Shown piece by piece: positions 1 through 6,794 of a DNA stretch of 18,745 nucleotides (within the stretch, counting starts at the first letter, position 1; each line of letters starts with the position of its first letter). The stretch comes from JBBKWG01 sp037968835. GTDB taxonomy: Bacteria > Pseudomonadota > Alphaproteobacteria > Rhodobacterales > Rhodobacteraceae. Position numbers and translations under genes: made by a program. The notes beneath the pieces were generated by a model. The model was given only the letters and a program-made list of their open reading frames with translations, was not told the origin of the DNA and ran no database searches. The DNA lies in the NCBI GenBank assembly GCA_037968835.1, contig JBBKWG010000155.1:1-18745 (forward strand). The letters run 5' to 3'.

Positions 1-584
1 GTCTTCAACCCGACAAGATCATTCCACACCGACGGCAATCGCACCGAGCCCCCGGTGTCCGAGCCAATTCCCGCGGCCGCCAACCCAAACGCAACCGACG
101 CCGCCGCGCCCGACGATGAACCGCCCGGCGCGCCGTCAGCGTCGTTCACGTTCGGCGGCGTGTTCGTCACCGGGTTGTAGCCAAGGCCCGAGAACGCGAG
201 CTCGCTCATATGAGTCTTGCCAAGGCAGACAAGCCCTGCCGCCGTTGCGTTCGCAAGCACGAGGGCATCCTTCGTCGGCATCCTATCCTTCAAAAGCGCC
301 GATCCGGCCTCGGTCGCGACTCCTGCCGTGTCGAACAGGTCTTTCCACGAGATCGGCACACCATCCAGAACAGAGCGTCGATGACCTGCCTTCGCACGTT
401 CCGATGCGGCGTTGGCTTCGGCGGTCGCACGATCACGGGTCACGCGCGCATAGATGCGTTCCCGCATCGGATGCGCGTCGATGGCCGCCAGATATGTCTC
501 GGTCAGATCAATCGGGTCGATCTCCCCGGCACCTATGGCCCGACCAAGTTCGCCCGCGCTTTTCCACAGCCAGTCCTGCGACAT
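1..584 (-). CDS. Amidase signature family protein, N-terminal part (truncated by window edge)
   Basis: This is the first 194 residues of an amidase-signature hydrolase; the gene runs off the left edge, so its C-terminus is not visible. The family hydrolyses amide bonds with a Ser-cisSer-Lys triad. All three positions are recognisable: the lysine in the WKDLF stretch (about residue 81), the glycine/serine loop GGSSSGAAASVA (residues 154-165) carrying the cis-serine, and the probable nucleophile serine in GSDTGGSVR (about residue 180). The start chosen gives MSQDW and has a purine-rich AAGGAAAGGGCAGG sequence just upstream. GatA of the glutamyl-tRNA amidotransferase belongs to the same superfamily, but no gatC or gatB is visible beside it, and the divergent ubiquinone-type gene gives no hint. 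A stand-alone amidase of unknown substrate is the safest reading. The family is secure and the substrate is not. Confidence 0.88.
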   Translation of the reverse strand, partial: MSQDWLWKSAGELGRAIGAGEIDPIDLTETYLAAIDAHPMRERIYARVTRDRATAEANAASERAKAGHRRSVLDGVPISWKDLFDTAGVATEAGSALLKDRMPTKDALVLANATAAGLVCLGKTHMSELAFSGLGYNPVTNTPPNVNDADGAPGGSSSGAAASVAFGLAAAGIGSDTGGSVRLPSVWNDLVGLK

Positions 585-668
585 CAACCTGCCCTTTCCT
601 TGTTCCGGCGGACGGTAGCGGCAGCGAGGCGCATGGACAATGGCGGGGTCGCCGCCATATTGCAGGGC

Positions 669-1892
669 ATGAATGTTGATACCGATATCCTGATTGCGGG
701 CGGCGGGTTGAACGGCACGACGCTTGCGCTGGCACTGGCTTCGGCCGGGTTTGCGGTCACCATCGTCGATCCCCTGCCCCGCCCGCCGCGGGCGGCGGGC
801 GATTTCGATGGACGTGGATACGCACTTTCGATTGCCTCGCAACGGGTTTTGAAGGCGCTTGGTGTATGGGACGAACTTGCCGGGAACGTCCAGCCGATCC
901 TTGACATCAAAGTCACTGATGGACGGGCTGGCGAAGGTTCGTCGCCCTTCCTTCTGGCGTTCGATCACGCTGAGATCGAAGAAGGTCCGATGGGATATAT
1001 GGTCGAGGACCGCCTGTTGCGCCCGGCGCTTCTGGCCGCGCTCGACACGGCCGGGATCGGACAGATTGACGGTGCCCGCGTAGTTGCACAGTCTCCTGGG
1101 GCTGCCGGCATTACCGTTACCCTCGACAACAGTAGGGCTCTGCGCGCTTCCCTGTTGGTGGGTTGCGATGGAAAGACAAGCGGCGTCGCCACTAGGGCCG
1201 GCATTCATCGTACCGGCTGGGGTTATGGCCAAACTGCGTTGGTCTGCGCCATAATCCACGAAGAACCGCATCACGGCACTGCACATCAGTTCTTCATGCC
1301 GCCCGGCCCCCTTGCCATCCTGCCGCTAACCGGCAACCGCGCGTCGATCGTGTGGACCGAAAGCACCCGTCGCGCCGCCGAAATTCAAGCCATGGAAGAC
1401 GCGGATTACCTTGATGTGCTGCGTCCGCGTTTCGGCGATTTTCTCGGTGAGATTTCCCTTGAGGGCGCGCGCTTCACCTATCCCCTTGCCCTGTCTCTGG
1501 CGCAGAGTTTCGTCGCGGACCGGGTGGCTCTGGTGGGGGACGCCGCACACGCGGTGCACCCGATTGCGGGTCAGGGTCTGAACGCAGGTCTGAAAGATGT
1601 TGCGGCATTGGCCGAAGTGCTGGCTGACGCGCATAGACGTGGCGAGGACATCGGGCGCGTCGATGTTCTGACCCGTTATCAACAGTGGCGCCGGTTTGAT
1701 GCGACCACGCTCGCGCTGGCGACAGACGCGTTCAACAGATTGTTCTCGAATGATAATTCACTTTTGAGACTTGGTCGCGATATCGGCATGGGACTGGTCA
1801 ATGCGATGCCGGGAGTTCGCCGTGGTCTGATCCGGGAGGCCGCCGGATTGACCGGCGATCTGCCGAGACTGGCAAAGGGTCAGCCTCTATAA
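669..1892 (+). CDS. UbiH/UbiF/VisC/COQ6-family FAD-dependent hydroxylase
   Basis: This 407-residue flavoprotein monooxygenase is probably a ring hydroxylase of ubiquinone biosynthesis, which would use FAD, NAD(P)H or a ferredoxin-type donor, and O2 at the membrane. Three family marks are visible. The N-terminal Rossmann motif AGGGLNG (residues 10-16) binds the ADP part of FAD. The middle DG motif VGCDGKTS lies at residues 164-171. The family signature GDAAHAVHPIAGQGLNAG lies at residues 290-307. Length is normal for the family. The open frame extends far upstream, but homology begins at MNVDTDILIAGGG. A second in-frame ATG at 633, preceded by GCGAGG, would add twelve residues and cannot be excluded. 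The Shine-Dalgarno sequence at the chosen start is weak. The gene is divergent from the amidase with an 84-bp gap and is followed by a hairpin. The family is confident; which ring position it hydroxylates cannot be read from sequence. Confidence 0.88.
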   Translation: MNVDTDILIAGGGLNGTTLALALASAGFAVTIVDPLPRPPRAAGDFDGRGYALSIASQRVLKALGVWDELAGNVQPILDIKVTDGRAGEGSSPFLLAFDHAEIEEGPMGYMVEDRLLRPALLAALDTAGIGQIDGARVVAQSPGAAGITVTLDNSRALRASLLVGCDGKTSGVATRAGIHRTGWGYGQTALVCAIIHEEPHHGTAHQFFMPPGPLAILPLTGNRASIVWTESTRRAAEIQAMEDADYLDVLRPRFGDFLGEISLEGARFTYPLALSLAQSFVADRVALVGDAAHAVHPIAGQGLNAGLKDVAALAEVLADAHRRGEDIGRVDVLTRYQQWRRFDATTLALATDAFNRLFSNDNSLLRLGRDIGMGLVNAMPGVRRGLIREAAGLTGDLPRLAKGQPL

Positions 1893-1899
1893 GGCTCAT

Positions 1900-1950
1900 T
1901 CATCCTGTCGCAAATACCTCGGGGAGCGCGAGGGGAGGCACCCCTCGCCT
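1900..1950. repeat. Intergenic palindromic element between convergent genes, possible bidirectional terminator
   Basis: A perfect 8-bp inverted repeat (gcgagggg at 1928-1935, loop aggca, cccctcgc at 1941-1948) sits in the 63-bp gap between the convergent ubiH-type and Trm112-like genes. It is flanked on the left by cctgtcgcaaatacctcgg. No T-run follows on either strand, so it is not a classical intrinsic terminator. The CCCCGAGGTATTT core (reading the minus strand) next to a GC-rich hairpin resembles a family of intergenic elements I recall as common in Rhodobacterales genomes. That resemblance is from memory and is not tested here. Confidence 0.5.
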
Positions 1951-1955
1951 GCCGC

Positions 1956-2135
1956 TCAATCCAATTTACGAGCTTCATCGACTAGCATGATCGGAATGCC
2001 GTTTCGGATCGGATAGGCCAGATGCGCGGCCTTTGAAATCAACTCTTGCGCCTCGGCGTCGTAAGTCAGTTGCGCACGTGTTTCGGGACAGACGAGTGCT
2101 TCGAGCATGCGGCGATCAAAGGCAGCGGGTTTCAT
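1956..2135 (-). CDS. Trm112-like (YcaR-type) small protein with degenerate zinc cysteines
   Basis: This 59-residue protein matches the Trm112p-like/YcaR family by length and by the pattern MLEALVCPETR (residues 10-20) followed by AHLAYPIRNGIPIML near the C-terminus. In eukaryotes Trm112 activates methyltransferases; the role of the bacterial form is unclear. Zinc-binding members carry CxxC plus a second cysteine site. Here only Cys16 remains: the first pair reads CPET and the place of the second reads ELIS, so zinc binding is unlikely. The start ATG overlaps the stop of the upstream Lon-domain gene in the form ATGA, which implies translational coupling. A longer upstream in-frame extension exists but lies inside the Lon-domain gene and lacks family similarity. 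Confidence 0.85.
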   Translation of the reverse strand: MKPAAFDRRMLEALVCPETRAQLTYDAEAQELISKAAHLAYPIRNGIPIMLVDEARKLD

Positions 2136-2785
2136 TGAAGCACCTCGTCCTGATTGCCGCCGCGCAGGGCGAACTCGATCAAGGTCACAAGTGTTTCGCG
2201 TCGTGTCGACAGGCTCGGAGCTTCCAGAAGCGCCTGTTTGTCTTCGGGTTCGAAGGGACAAAGCATGGCGAGCGAATTGATAAGCAACTCGTCGTCCGCT
2301 TCCTTGAGCGACGACCAATCGGTCTGAAGTTGCTCGGCTTCAAAGAACCGGCCGAGGGAGTCGAAAAACGTATCGCGATCAAAGCCGGGATCGTGCTCGG
2401 ACTGACCCAGGTCGCGTTCGAACCCGGCCCACGATACACTGCAGCGCCGGTAGGGCGTGAATCCTTCGACTTCCGAAAGCGCGCGGAAACGGGATGCACC
2501 CGAAAGCGTGATCATGTAGCGCCCGTCTTCGGTTTCCGAGAACGCCGTAAGCCTCCCGGCGCAGCCGATGGAGTGCAGAGGGCGCTCGTCCTGAAACCGG
2601 CCGTCGCGGGGCTGGATCATCCCGATCAGTCGATGTTCCGTTTTCAGGATGTCATCAAGCATTTGCAGATAACGCGGCTCGAAAATATGGAGTGGTAACC
2701 GCGCGCGCGGCAAGAGCAACGCGCGCGGAAGCGGGAAGATCGGGATCGTGTCGGGAAGATCGGTGAGCGCGCGCATGGGATGCAT
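2132..2785 (-). CDS. Lon N-terminal (substrate-binding) domain protein, stand-alone
   Basis: This 217-residue protein consists only of the domain that Lon protease uses to recognise substrates (LON/PUA-like fold). The opening IPIFPLPRALLLPRARLPLH (residues 14-33) followed by IFEPRYL is typical, as are the later GCAGRL and PYRR segments. No AAA+ ATPase or Ser-Lys protease domain is present, and the gene is complete at both ends, so this is the usual stand-alone type and not a broken lon. The start is supported by GAGAGGAG eight bases upstream of the first ATG; a second ATG lies three codons in. It lies 18 bp downstream of the cnoX-like gene and overlaps the Trm112-like gene by ATGA. Its biochemical role is not established. 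Company with a holdase-type thioredoxin suggests, by inference, a part in handling unfolded protein. Confidence 0.9.
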   Translation of the reverse strand: MHPMRALTDLPDTIPIFPLPRALLLPRARLPLHIFEPRYLQMLDDILKTEHRLIGMIQPRDGRFQDERPLHSIGCAGRLTAFSETEDGRYMITLSGASRFRALSEVEGFTPYRRCSVSWAGFERDLGQSEHDPGFDRDTFFDSLGRFFEAEQLQTDWSSLKEADDELLINSLAMLCPFEPEDKQALLEAPSLSTRRETLVTLIEFALRGGNQDEVLQ

Positions 2786-2803
2786 GTAGCCCGCTCCTCT
2801 CGT

Positions 2804-3721
2804 TCAGGCAAATATCAGAGACGACAGCTTTCGGCGCCCGTTAAGGGCGACAGGATCGTTCGGTTTCAGCGCTTCGAAGATCGTGAAGAGTTGCTTGCGG
2901 GCAGCGTCGTCGTTCCACTCGCGGTCCCGACGGAAGATTTCGAGGAGCTCGTTCACAGCGCCGTCAGCGTCACCAACAGCGTAAAGCGCCTGTGCCAGAT
3001 TAAAGCGCGCCTGATTGTCCGACGGGTTCGAATCGACCGCGGCGCGCAATTCGGCGACGGGTCCTGCATCGGCAGCTTGACGGGCCAGCGCAAGTTGAGC
3101 GCGGGCCGCCTCGATCTCGGGAGCGTTCGTAATTTCATCAGGCACGGCTTTCAGGAACTGATCGGCCTGATCGAACTGCTCGAGCGCGATATGGGATCGG
3201 ACCAGCCCGCCATAGGCGGCGGCATTTGCGGCGTCTTCACCCAAGACTGCGGCGAACGTCTCGGCGGCGTCGGCCACTGCACCTTCGGCAAGCATGGCTT
3301 CGGCGGCTTCCACAGCCTCACCCAGACCATCGCCCTCTTCGCCACCGGACGCCGCGATCAACTTGTCGATGAAGGTCTTGATTTCCGATCCCGGCACCGC
3401 ACCCTGAAATCCGTCGATCGGCTGGCCTTTCCAGAAGGCAAAGACGGTCGGGATGGACTGAACCCGCAGTTGCCCCGCTATCGCCTGATTTTCGTCGACG
3501 TTGACTTTGACGAGTTTGACCTTGCCCTTTGCGGCAGTCACCGCTTGTTCCAGCGCGGGCGTCAACTGGCGGCAGGGACCGCACCAAGGCGCCCAGAAAT
3601 CGACGATAACGGGTACGGTCTGGCTGGCTTCGATAACGTCCGCCATGAACGTCGCTTCGGTACTGTCTTTTATTACGTCACCGGCGGGTGCCGGATCGGC
3701 CGATGGGTTGAGTTCCAGCAT
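2804..3721 (-). CDS. CnoX-like thioredoxin-TPR co-chaperone
   Basis: This 305-residue protein has an N-terminal thioredoxin domain (about residues 15-130) with active site WCGPC (cysteines 47 and 50) and the cis-proline SIPTVF (Pro91). An alpha-helical, alanine-rich TPR-type C-terminal half (about 140-300) follows. This is the architecture of CnoX (YbbN in Escherichia coli), a cytoplasmic holdase that protects proteins from oxidative unfolding and hands them to GroEL. E. coli CnoX has lost the first cysteine, whereas alphaproteobacterial forms keep both and can act as oxidoreductases; this one has both. The ATG at 3721 is preferred over the one at 3727, because CCGAGG abuts the latter but lies six bases ahead of the former. 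A promoter-like sequence containing a 12-bp palindrome lies just upstream. It leads an operon with the Lon-domain and Trm112-like genes. Confidence 0.88.
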   Translation of the reverse strand: MLELNPSADPAPAGDVIKDSTEATFMADVIEASQTVPVIVDFWAPWCGPCRQLTPALEQAVTAAKGKVKLVKVNVDENQAIAGQLRVQSIPTVFAFWKGQPIDGFQGAVPGSEIKTFIDKLIAASGGEEGDGLGEAVEAAEAMLAEGAVADAAETFAAVLGEDAANAAAYGGLVRSHIALEQFDQADQFLKAVPDEITNAPEIEAARAQLALARQAADAGPVAELRAAVDSNPSDNQARFNLAQALYAVGDADGAVNELLEIFRRDREWNDDAARKQLFTIFEALKPNDPVALNGRRKLSSLIFA

Positions 3722-3750
3722 GATCATCCTCGGGTTTCGTGTCGTTGGGC

Positions 3751-3780
3751 TTTATATGCGATCGCATCGTGAAAGACCAA
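3751..3780 (-). promoter_or_regulatory. Candidate promoter of the cnoX-like operon with a palindromic operator in the spacer
   Basis: Reading the minus strand, TTGGTC (3780-3775) and TATAAA (3756-3751) are separated by 18 bases, close to a housekeeping sigma-70 type promoter; transcription would start about 20-25 bases ahead of the start codon. The perfect palindrome ATGCGATCGCAT (3756-3767) fills most of the downstream half of the spacer and touches the -10 box, a place where a bound repressor would block RNA polymerase. The sequence match is direct; function is inferred. Confidence 0.45.
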
Positions 3781-3841
3781 GGGTCAGGGCCGAGTCTTTC
3801 CCGGTCGGGCAAGCTCGGTGCGGCCAGATCGTCAGGGATCG

Positions 3842-4891
3842 CTAGTAATCGTGAACGTGCTCCAATGTCAGACCATCAAATGACCGAATTCGGTCAAGAA
3901 GTTCCGAAACAGGCACGAGGATCAGGTGCCGATTATCGTCGTAGCCCTGACGCCGAAAGCTGTAGAGCGCATCTGGGACAGTCGGATCCGGCGAAATGGC
4001 CGTGAATAAGATTTCGTCGTTGCCCGCGATTTCGACCAGATCGGCGTCGGTCTCGGCTAGTCGCTCAAGCAGTCGCGTGAAGGCACGGTAGCGGTCGGTT
4101 TCGATCAATGTCCCTTCGGCGCGCTCTTCGATGACGTCCACGCCGTCGATTCCCGCCAACTGCTGCGGCGAAATGCCCGCTACTATCGAGCGAAGTCGCA
4201 GCTTGTCGGCACCTATGCCCGCCACGGCACTTTCGATGACTTTCGCATATGCGGACTTCGATCGGTATTCCATGCCAAGCGCAAGCTGGCGTTCGCGGTC
4301 GCGAGGCGTGTCCGTTACGGCGGCAGACAATTCCGATTCATCTTCAAGGAAGTCATAGAGATACCAGGGTATCTGCTGAAGAAAGGCTGCGTACTCTGCC
4401 GCCTGCGTTGCAGAAAGATCGTCAAGCGGTGCGCGATCTGTGCCCCGCACCATTGTCACAAAACGGCCCAGCGTTTCCTCGTAAAGCGCCTTCATGGCCA
4501 TTTCAGCCGTGAAGCTGACGCCGATGGTATAGGTCGACAACTTGGTATCGCCGGTGATCCCGCCCATCGCTGCGGCGCGTTCGCTCAGAGGACAGAGAGC
4601 TGACCAGAAGCCGGCGATTGCGCGCAGGTAACCAAAGTCATGGGGGTCATTTTCACGGATGACGCGGGCATAGTCGTCATAGGCGTGGACGATGTGCCAT
4701 TCCGGATATGTCAGCAGGGTGCGGCTTTCGGCACGTTGCCACTCTGGCTCGGTGATAAGCGGTACGTAGTCGTCAGTTGCGCTCGTGCCGCGACAGGCGA
4801 ATTCGTTGTATCCGACTGGCGAAAACAGGACGAGCGCAATCAGGACCAATGCAAAGATTGCGCGGGCTATCCAGCGTCCGAAGGTGCGCAT
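3842..4891 (-). CDS. Membrane-anchored protein of unknown function, last gene of the FAD-oxidase cassette
   Basis: This is a 349-residue protein I do not recognise as any named family. Residues 9-27 form one hydrophobic segment after a basic start (RTFGRWIAR), giving either an uncleaved anchor or a signal peptide; the rest is hydrophilic and would lie in the periplasm. A lipobox is not convincing, because Cys33 has EFA before it. Conspicuous aromatic-acidic stretches are TYPEWHIVHAYDDYA (61-75), FGYLRAIAGFWSALC (86-100) and, near residue 175, PWYLYDFLEDE, which look like a conserved core. The C-terminal part (about 220-349) is rich in charged residues. Its ATG overlaps the TGA of the four-helix membrane protein upstream by one base (TGATG), so the two are very likely translated together. 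No terminator was found behind it. Confidence 0.75.
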   Translation of the reverse strand: MRTFGRWIARAIFALVLIALVLFSPVGYNEFACRGTSATDDYVPLITEPEWQRAESRTLLTYPEWHIVHAYDDYARVIRENDPHDFGYLRAIAGFWSALCPLSERAAAMGGITGDTKLSTYTIGVSFTAEMAMKALYEETLGRFVTMVRGTDRAPLDDLSATQAAEYAAFLQQIPWYLYDFLEDESELSAAVTDTPRDRERQLALGMEYRSKSAYAKVIESAVAGIGADKLRLRSIVAGISPQQLAGIDGVDVIEERAEGTLIETDRYRAFTRLLERLAETDADLVEIAGNDEILFTAISPDPTVPDALYSFRRQGYDDNRHLILVPVSELLDRIRSFDGLTLEHVHDY

Positions 4892-5292
4892 CAGTTTCGA
4901 CCCAGCCTGAGCCCCGAGGCGAGCGCGAACCCTCCAAGCAGAATGTGGGGCGTATTGGCAAATATCTTGAAGACCAGATCAAGGTCCTGAACGCCGTAGT
5001 TGAAGATACCGAAATCCAGATACCCCGACCCTGTTGCCAGACCAAGCAGCCCGTCCCCAAGATAGAGCGCGCCGAAAACGATCAGGAACATCCTGGCCGC
5101 ACGCCCGGAAACCAGTGCTGCCGCCAGCGCCCATGTCGCGGAGGCGGCGTGAAGCGCATCGTCGAAGATGTCGAGAGCGAAGAAGCCGAACGATATTCCC
5201 TCATCGTCGGTGACGCCCGGAATATAGTTGAGCGTCGCCGCTCCCAGAAGGACGACGAAGTAGCCCAGCGCGATCTTTTGATGAATTGTCAT
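4891..5292 (-). CDS. Small four-helix integral membrane protein (DUF4383-like), unknown function
   Basis: This 133-residue protein has four likely membrane helices, at about residues 8-24, 45-62, 67-88 and 110-128. Acidic residues cluster at the helix boundaries, for example in LDIFDDALHA and VQDLDLVF. The pattern of a histidine in helix two (DDALHA) and an HILLGG stretch in helix four resembles the loosely defined DUF4383 type, but that likeness is weak. It is too small for a transporter and has no cofactor motif I can identify. A role as membrane partner or quinone-side anchor of the neighbouring flavoenzyme is only an inference. It overlaps the FAD oxidase gene by ATGA and the downstream gene by TGATG, so the three are tightly coupled. 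Confidence 0.75.
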   Translation of the reverse strand: MTIHQKIALGYFVVLLGAATLNYIPGVTDDEGISFGFFALDIFDDALHAASATWALAAALVSGRAARMFLIVFGALYLGDGLLGLATGSGYLDFGIFNYGVQDLDLVFKIFANTPHILLGGFALASGLRLGRN

Positions 5293-6779
5293 GTCAATGG
5301 GCTCAAATACCGGTCCCAGAAACCGTTGCGGAGTAGTGCGCCCGGATCAAGCTCCATCTTGCGCCGCACGAATTCGCGCGCGCTTGGATAGGCACGTTGA
5401 AACTGTTCGGTGGTCGCGTGGGGACGGTAAGGAAGGTAGTAGGTTCCACCGATGTCCAGCACTCGGTCGATCAGGTCGCGAGTCATGCGTTGATGATCGG
5501 CTTCGGCGCGATTGGTCATTTCCTGACTGAACAGCATCACGCAGGCAATCCGGGGGCCTGGCGCGTAGCTGAGTACGCTTTCACGGTCTGTCGCGACGTA
5601 GCGCAGGGTGATGTTCAGAAGTTCCTGATAGCTGGCCGGGATCACATCCTGACAGGCGGAAATAAAATCGGTGAAGCGTTCCGGGGCCACAAAATATTCG
5701 TGCAGGATGTCGATGCGGTCGGGATCATTGTCGTCCAGCGTGATGACCGGTTCGTTCAACAGGGAATTCCGGGTGACCGGGCCGCCTGCGATCATCGGCC
5801 CGATATCGGTTTCGAATGCCCAGCGCAGGTTTTTGGCTGGCTCGTTCATCAGTTGCGCGCGAAAGACGTGTCGGGACAATTTCGACAGCGCGCCGGATCC
5901 GCTCGCGGGTGGCAGGTCGCTTTGATCTTCGGTGGCGCGATACGTTATCATCAGCGCGTCTTCAAAAAAGCTGGCCCGGTCAACGTTCAGGCGGCCATAA
6001 GCCATTTCGACGTCCCCGGATTCGATTGCGCCGACGAAGAAAGGGGCGAAATCGCGAGCAGGCATTTTCCGGAACGTCGGCTGAAGGCGCATGTTCGGCA
6101 CCATTTCGACATCCATATCCAGGATGGCTCCGGTCAGGCCGTAGCCGCCCATCGTCAGATTGAATATCTCCTGCAATTCGGTGCGCGACGTGCGGAGCAA
6201 TTCACCGTCGGGGCGCAGCATTCGCACGGCCTTGACGGTTGCGCCCATCGGACCGTGCGGCACAGGCCAGCCGTGGGCGTTCACGCAGAATGTCGCGGCC
6301 ACACCGAAATCGTTGTTGGATTGCATGACCTTGGGGCTGTAGCCAATTCGGTCGAGGACAGCGATGATCTGGGACCAGCGTGCGCCGGCGTGCGCCCGGT
6401 AGTGACTTTTGGCGCGGTCGACTTCAACGAGACCATTGTCGAACGTGACCGCGTGACCATCCCGCGGGATCGCATGAGCGCCCATCGAATGTCGCGCGGC
6501 ACCGATGTTGAACGCTCGCCCTTCGGCGCGGGCTTCATCAAGTTCCGCGCGAAGACGGGCTACAAGCGCCTCGCCGGGGTTTTCGCGAACGACAGAATGC
6601 CGAAATACCGGCGTTTCGCTAAGGCCGCTGGCATCGTTCAAGGTTCCTTCGACGCCTTCCGGTCGAAGCGATACTGTCCCGTCGAGAGGAGGAACGTCGG
6701 ACGACAGCTTCACGCCCGCGAATCCGCCAATTAAAGCGCCGCCGGCAAGAAGTGCAGCGCGACGCGTCTTGTCTACCAT
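5289..6779 (-). CDS. Tat-type FAD-linked oxidase (FAD_binding_4 / PCMH fold)
   Basis: This 496-residue flavoprotein belongs to the vanillyl-alcohol-oxidase/PCMH superfamily, near the sugar-lactone oxidase group. The visible FAD-binding parts are the phosphate loop NIGAARHSMG (residues 91-100), a second half with NNDFGVAATFCVNAHG (155-170), and GGYGLTGAI (211-219). The C-terminus has the usual YLPYRPHAT (448-456) and a final NGFWDRYL. The histidine of RHSMG is where some relatives attach FAD covalently. The N-terminus, KTRRAALLAGGALIGGFAG, has a twin arginine before a hydrophobic stretch, suggesting Tat export of the folded holoenzyme; this is a prediction. It starts 15 bp after xth, with AAGGG about ten bases upstream of ATG, and its end overlaps the four-helix membrane gene by ATGA. 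The fold is confident and the substrate unknown. Confidence 0.85.
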   Translation of the reverse strand: MVDKTRRAALLAGGALIGGFAGVKLSSDVPPLDGTVSLRPEGVEGTLNDASGLSETPVFRHSVVRENPGEALVARLRAELDEARAEGRAFNIGAARHSMGAHAIPRDGHAVTFDNGLVEVDRAKSHYRAHAGARWSQIIAVLDRIGYSPKVMQSNNDFGVAATFCVNAHGWPVPHGPMGATVKAVRMLRPDGELLRTSRTELQEIFNLTMGGYGLTGAILDMDVEMVPNMRLQPTFRKMPARDFAPFFVGAIESGDVEMAYGRLNVDRASFFEDALMITYRATEDQSDLPPASGSGALSKLSRHVFRAQLMNEPAKNLRWAFETDIGPMIAGGPVTRNSLLNEPVITLDDNDPDRIDILHEYFVAPERFTDFISACQDVIPASYQELLNITLRYVATDRESVLSYAPGPRIACVMLFSQEMTNRAEADHQRMTRDLIDRVLDIGGTYYLPYRPHATTEQFQRAYPSAREFVRRKMELDPGALLRNGFWDRYLSPLT

Positions 6780-6794
6780 GCTCGCCGCCCTTCC

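Noticed and set aside
1..584. gatA (glutamyl-tRNA amidotransferase subunit A)
   Set aside because: The amidase signature fits, but no gatC or gatB is nearby, and the WKDLF context differs from the usual VKD of GatA; the symbol was therefore left blank.
210..668. Long in-frame upstream extension of the ubiH-type gene
   Set aside because: It runs antisense through the amidase gene, shows no similarity to the flavin hydroxylase family, and the family N-terminus starts at 669 (possibly 633).
2132..2785. Broken lon protease gene
   Set aside because: The frame is intact with its own ribosome binding site and natural stop, and stand-alone Lon N-domain proteins of this length are a known family, so it is not a truncation.
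2780..3772. 330-codon open frame on the plus strand
   Set aside because: It is antisense to the thioredoxin-TPR gene with its WCGPC active site; no motif is seen in the plus-strand translation.
3728..3841. Terminator for the FAD-oxidase cassette
   Set aside because: The gap has only short CCGAG/CTCGG and CCCG/CGGG dyads with no T-run on the minus strand; nothing meets the pattern of an intrinsic terminator.
5397..6734. 445-codon open frame on the plus strand
   Set aside because: It is entirely antisense to the FAD-linked oxidase, which has clear FAD-binding motifs; the translation is arginine/histidine-rich noise.
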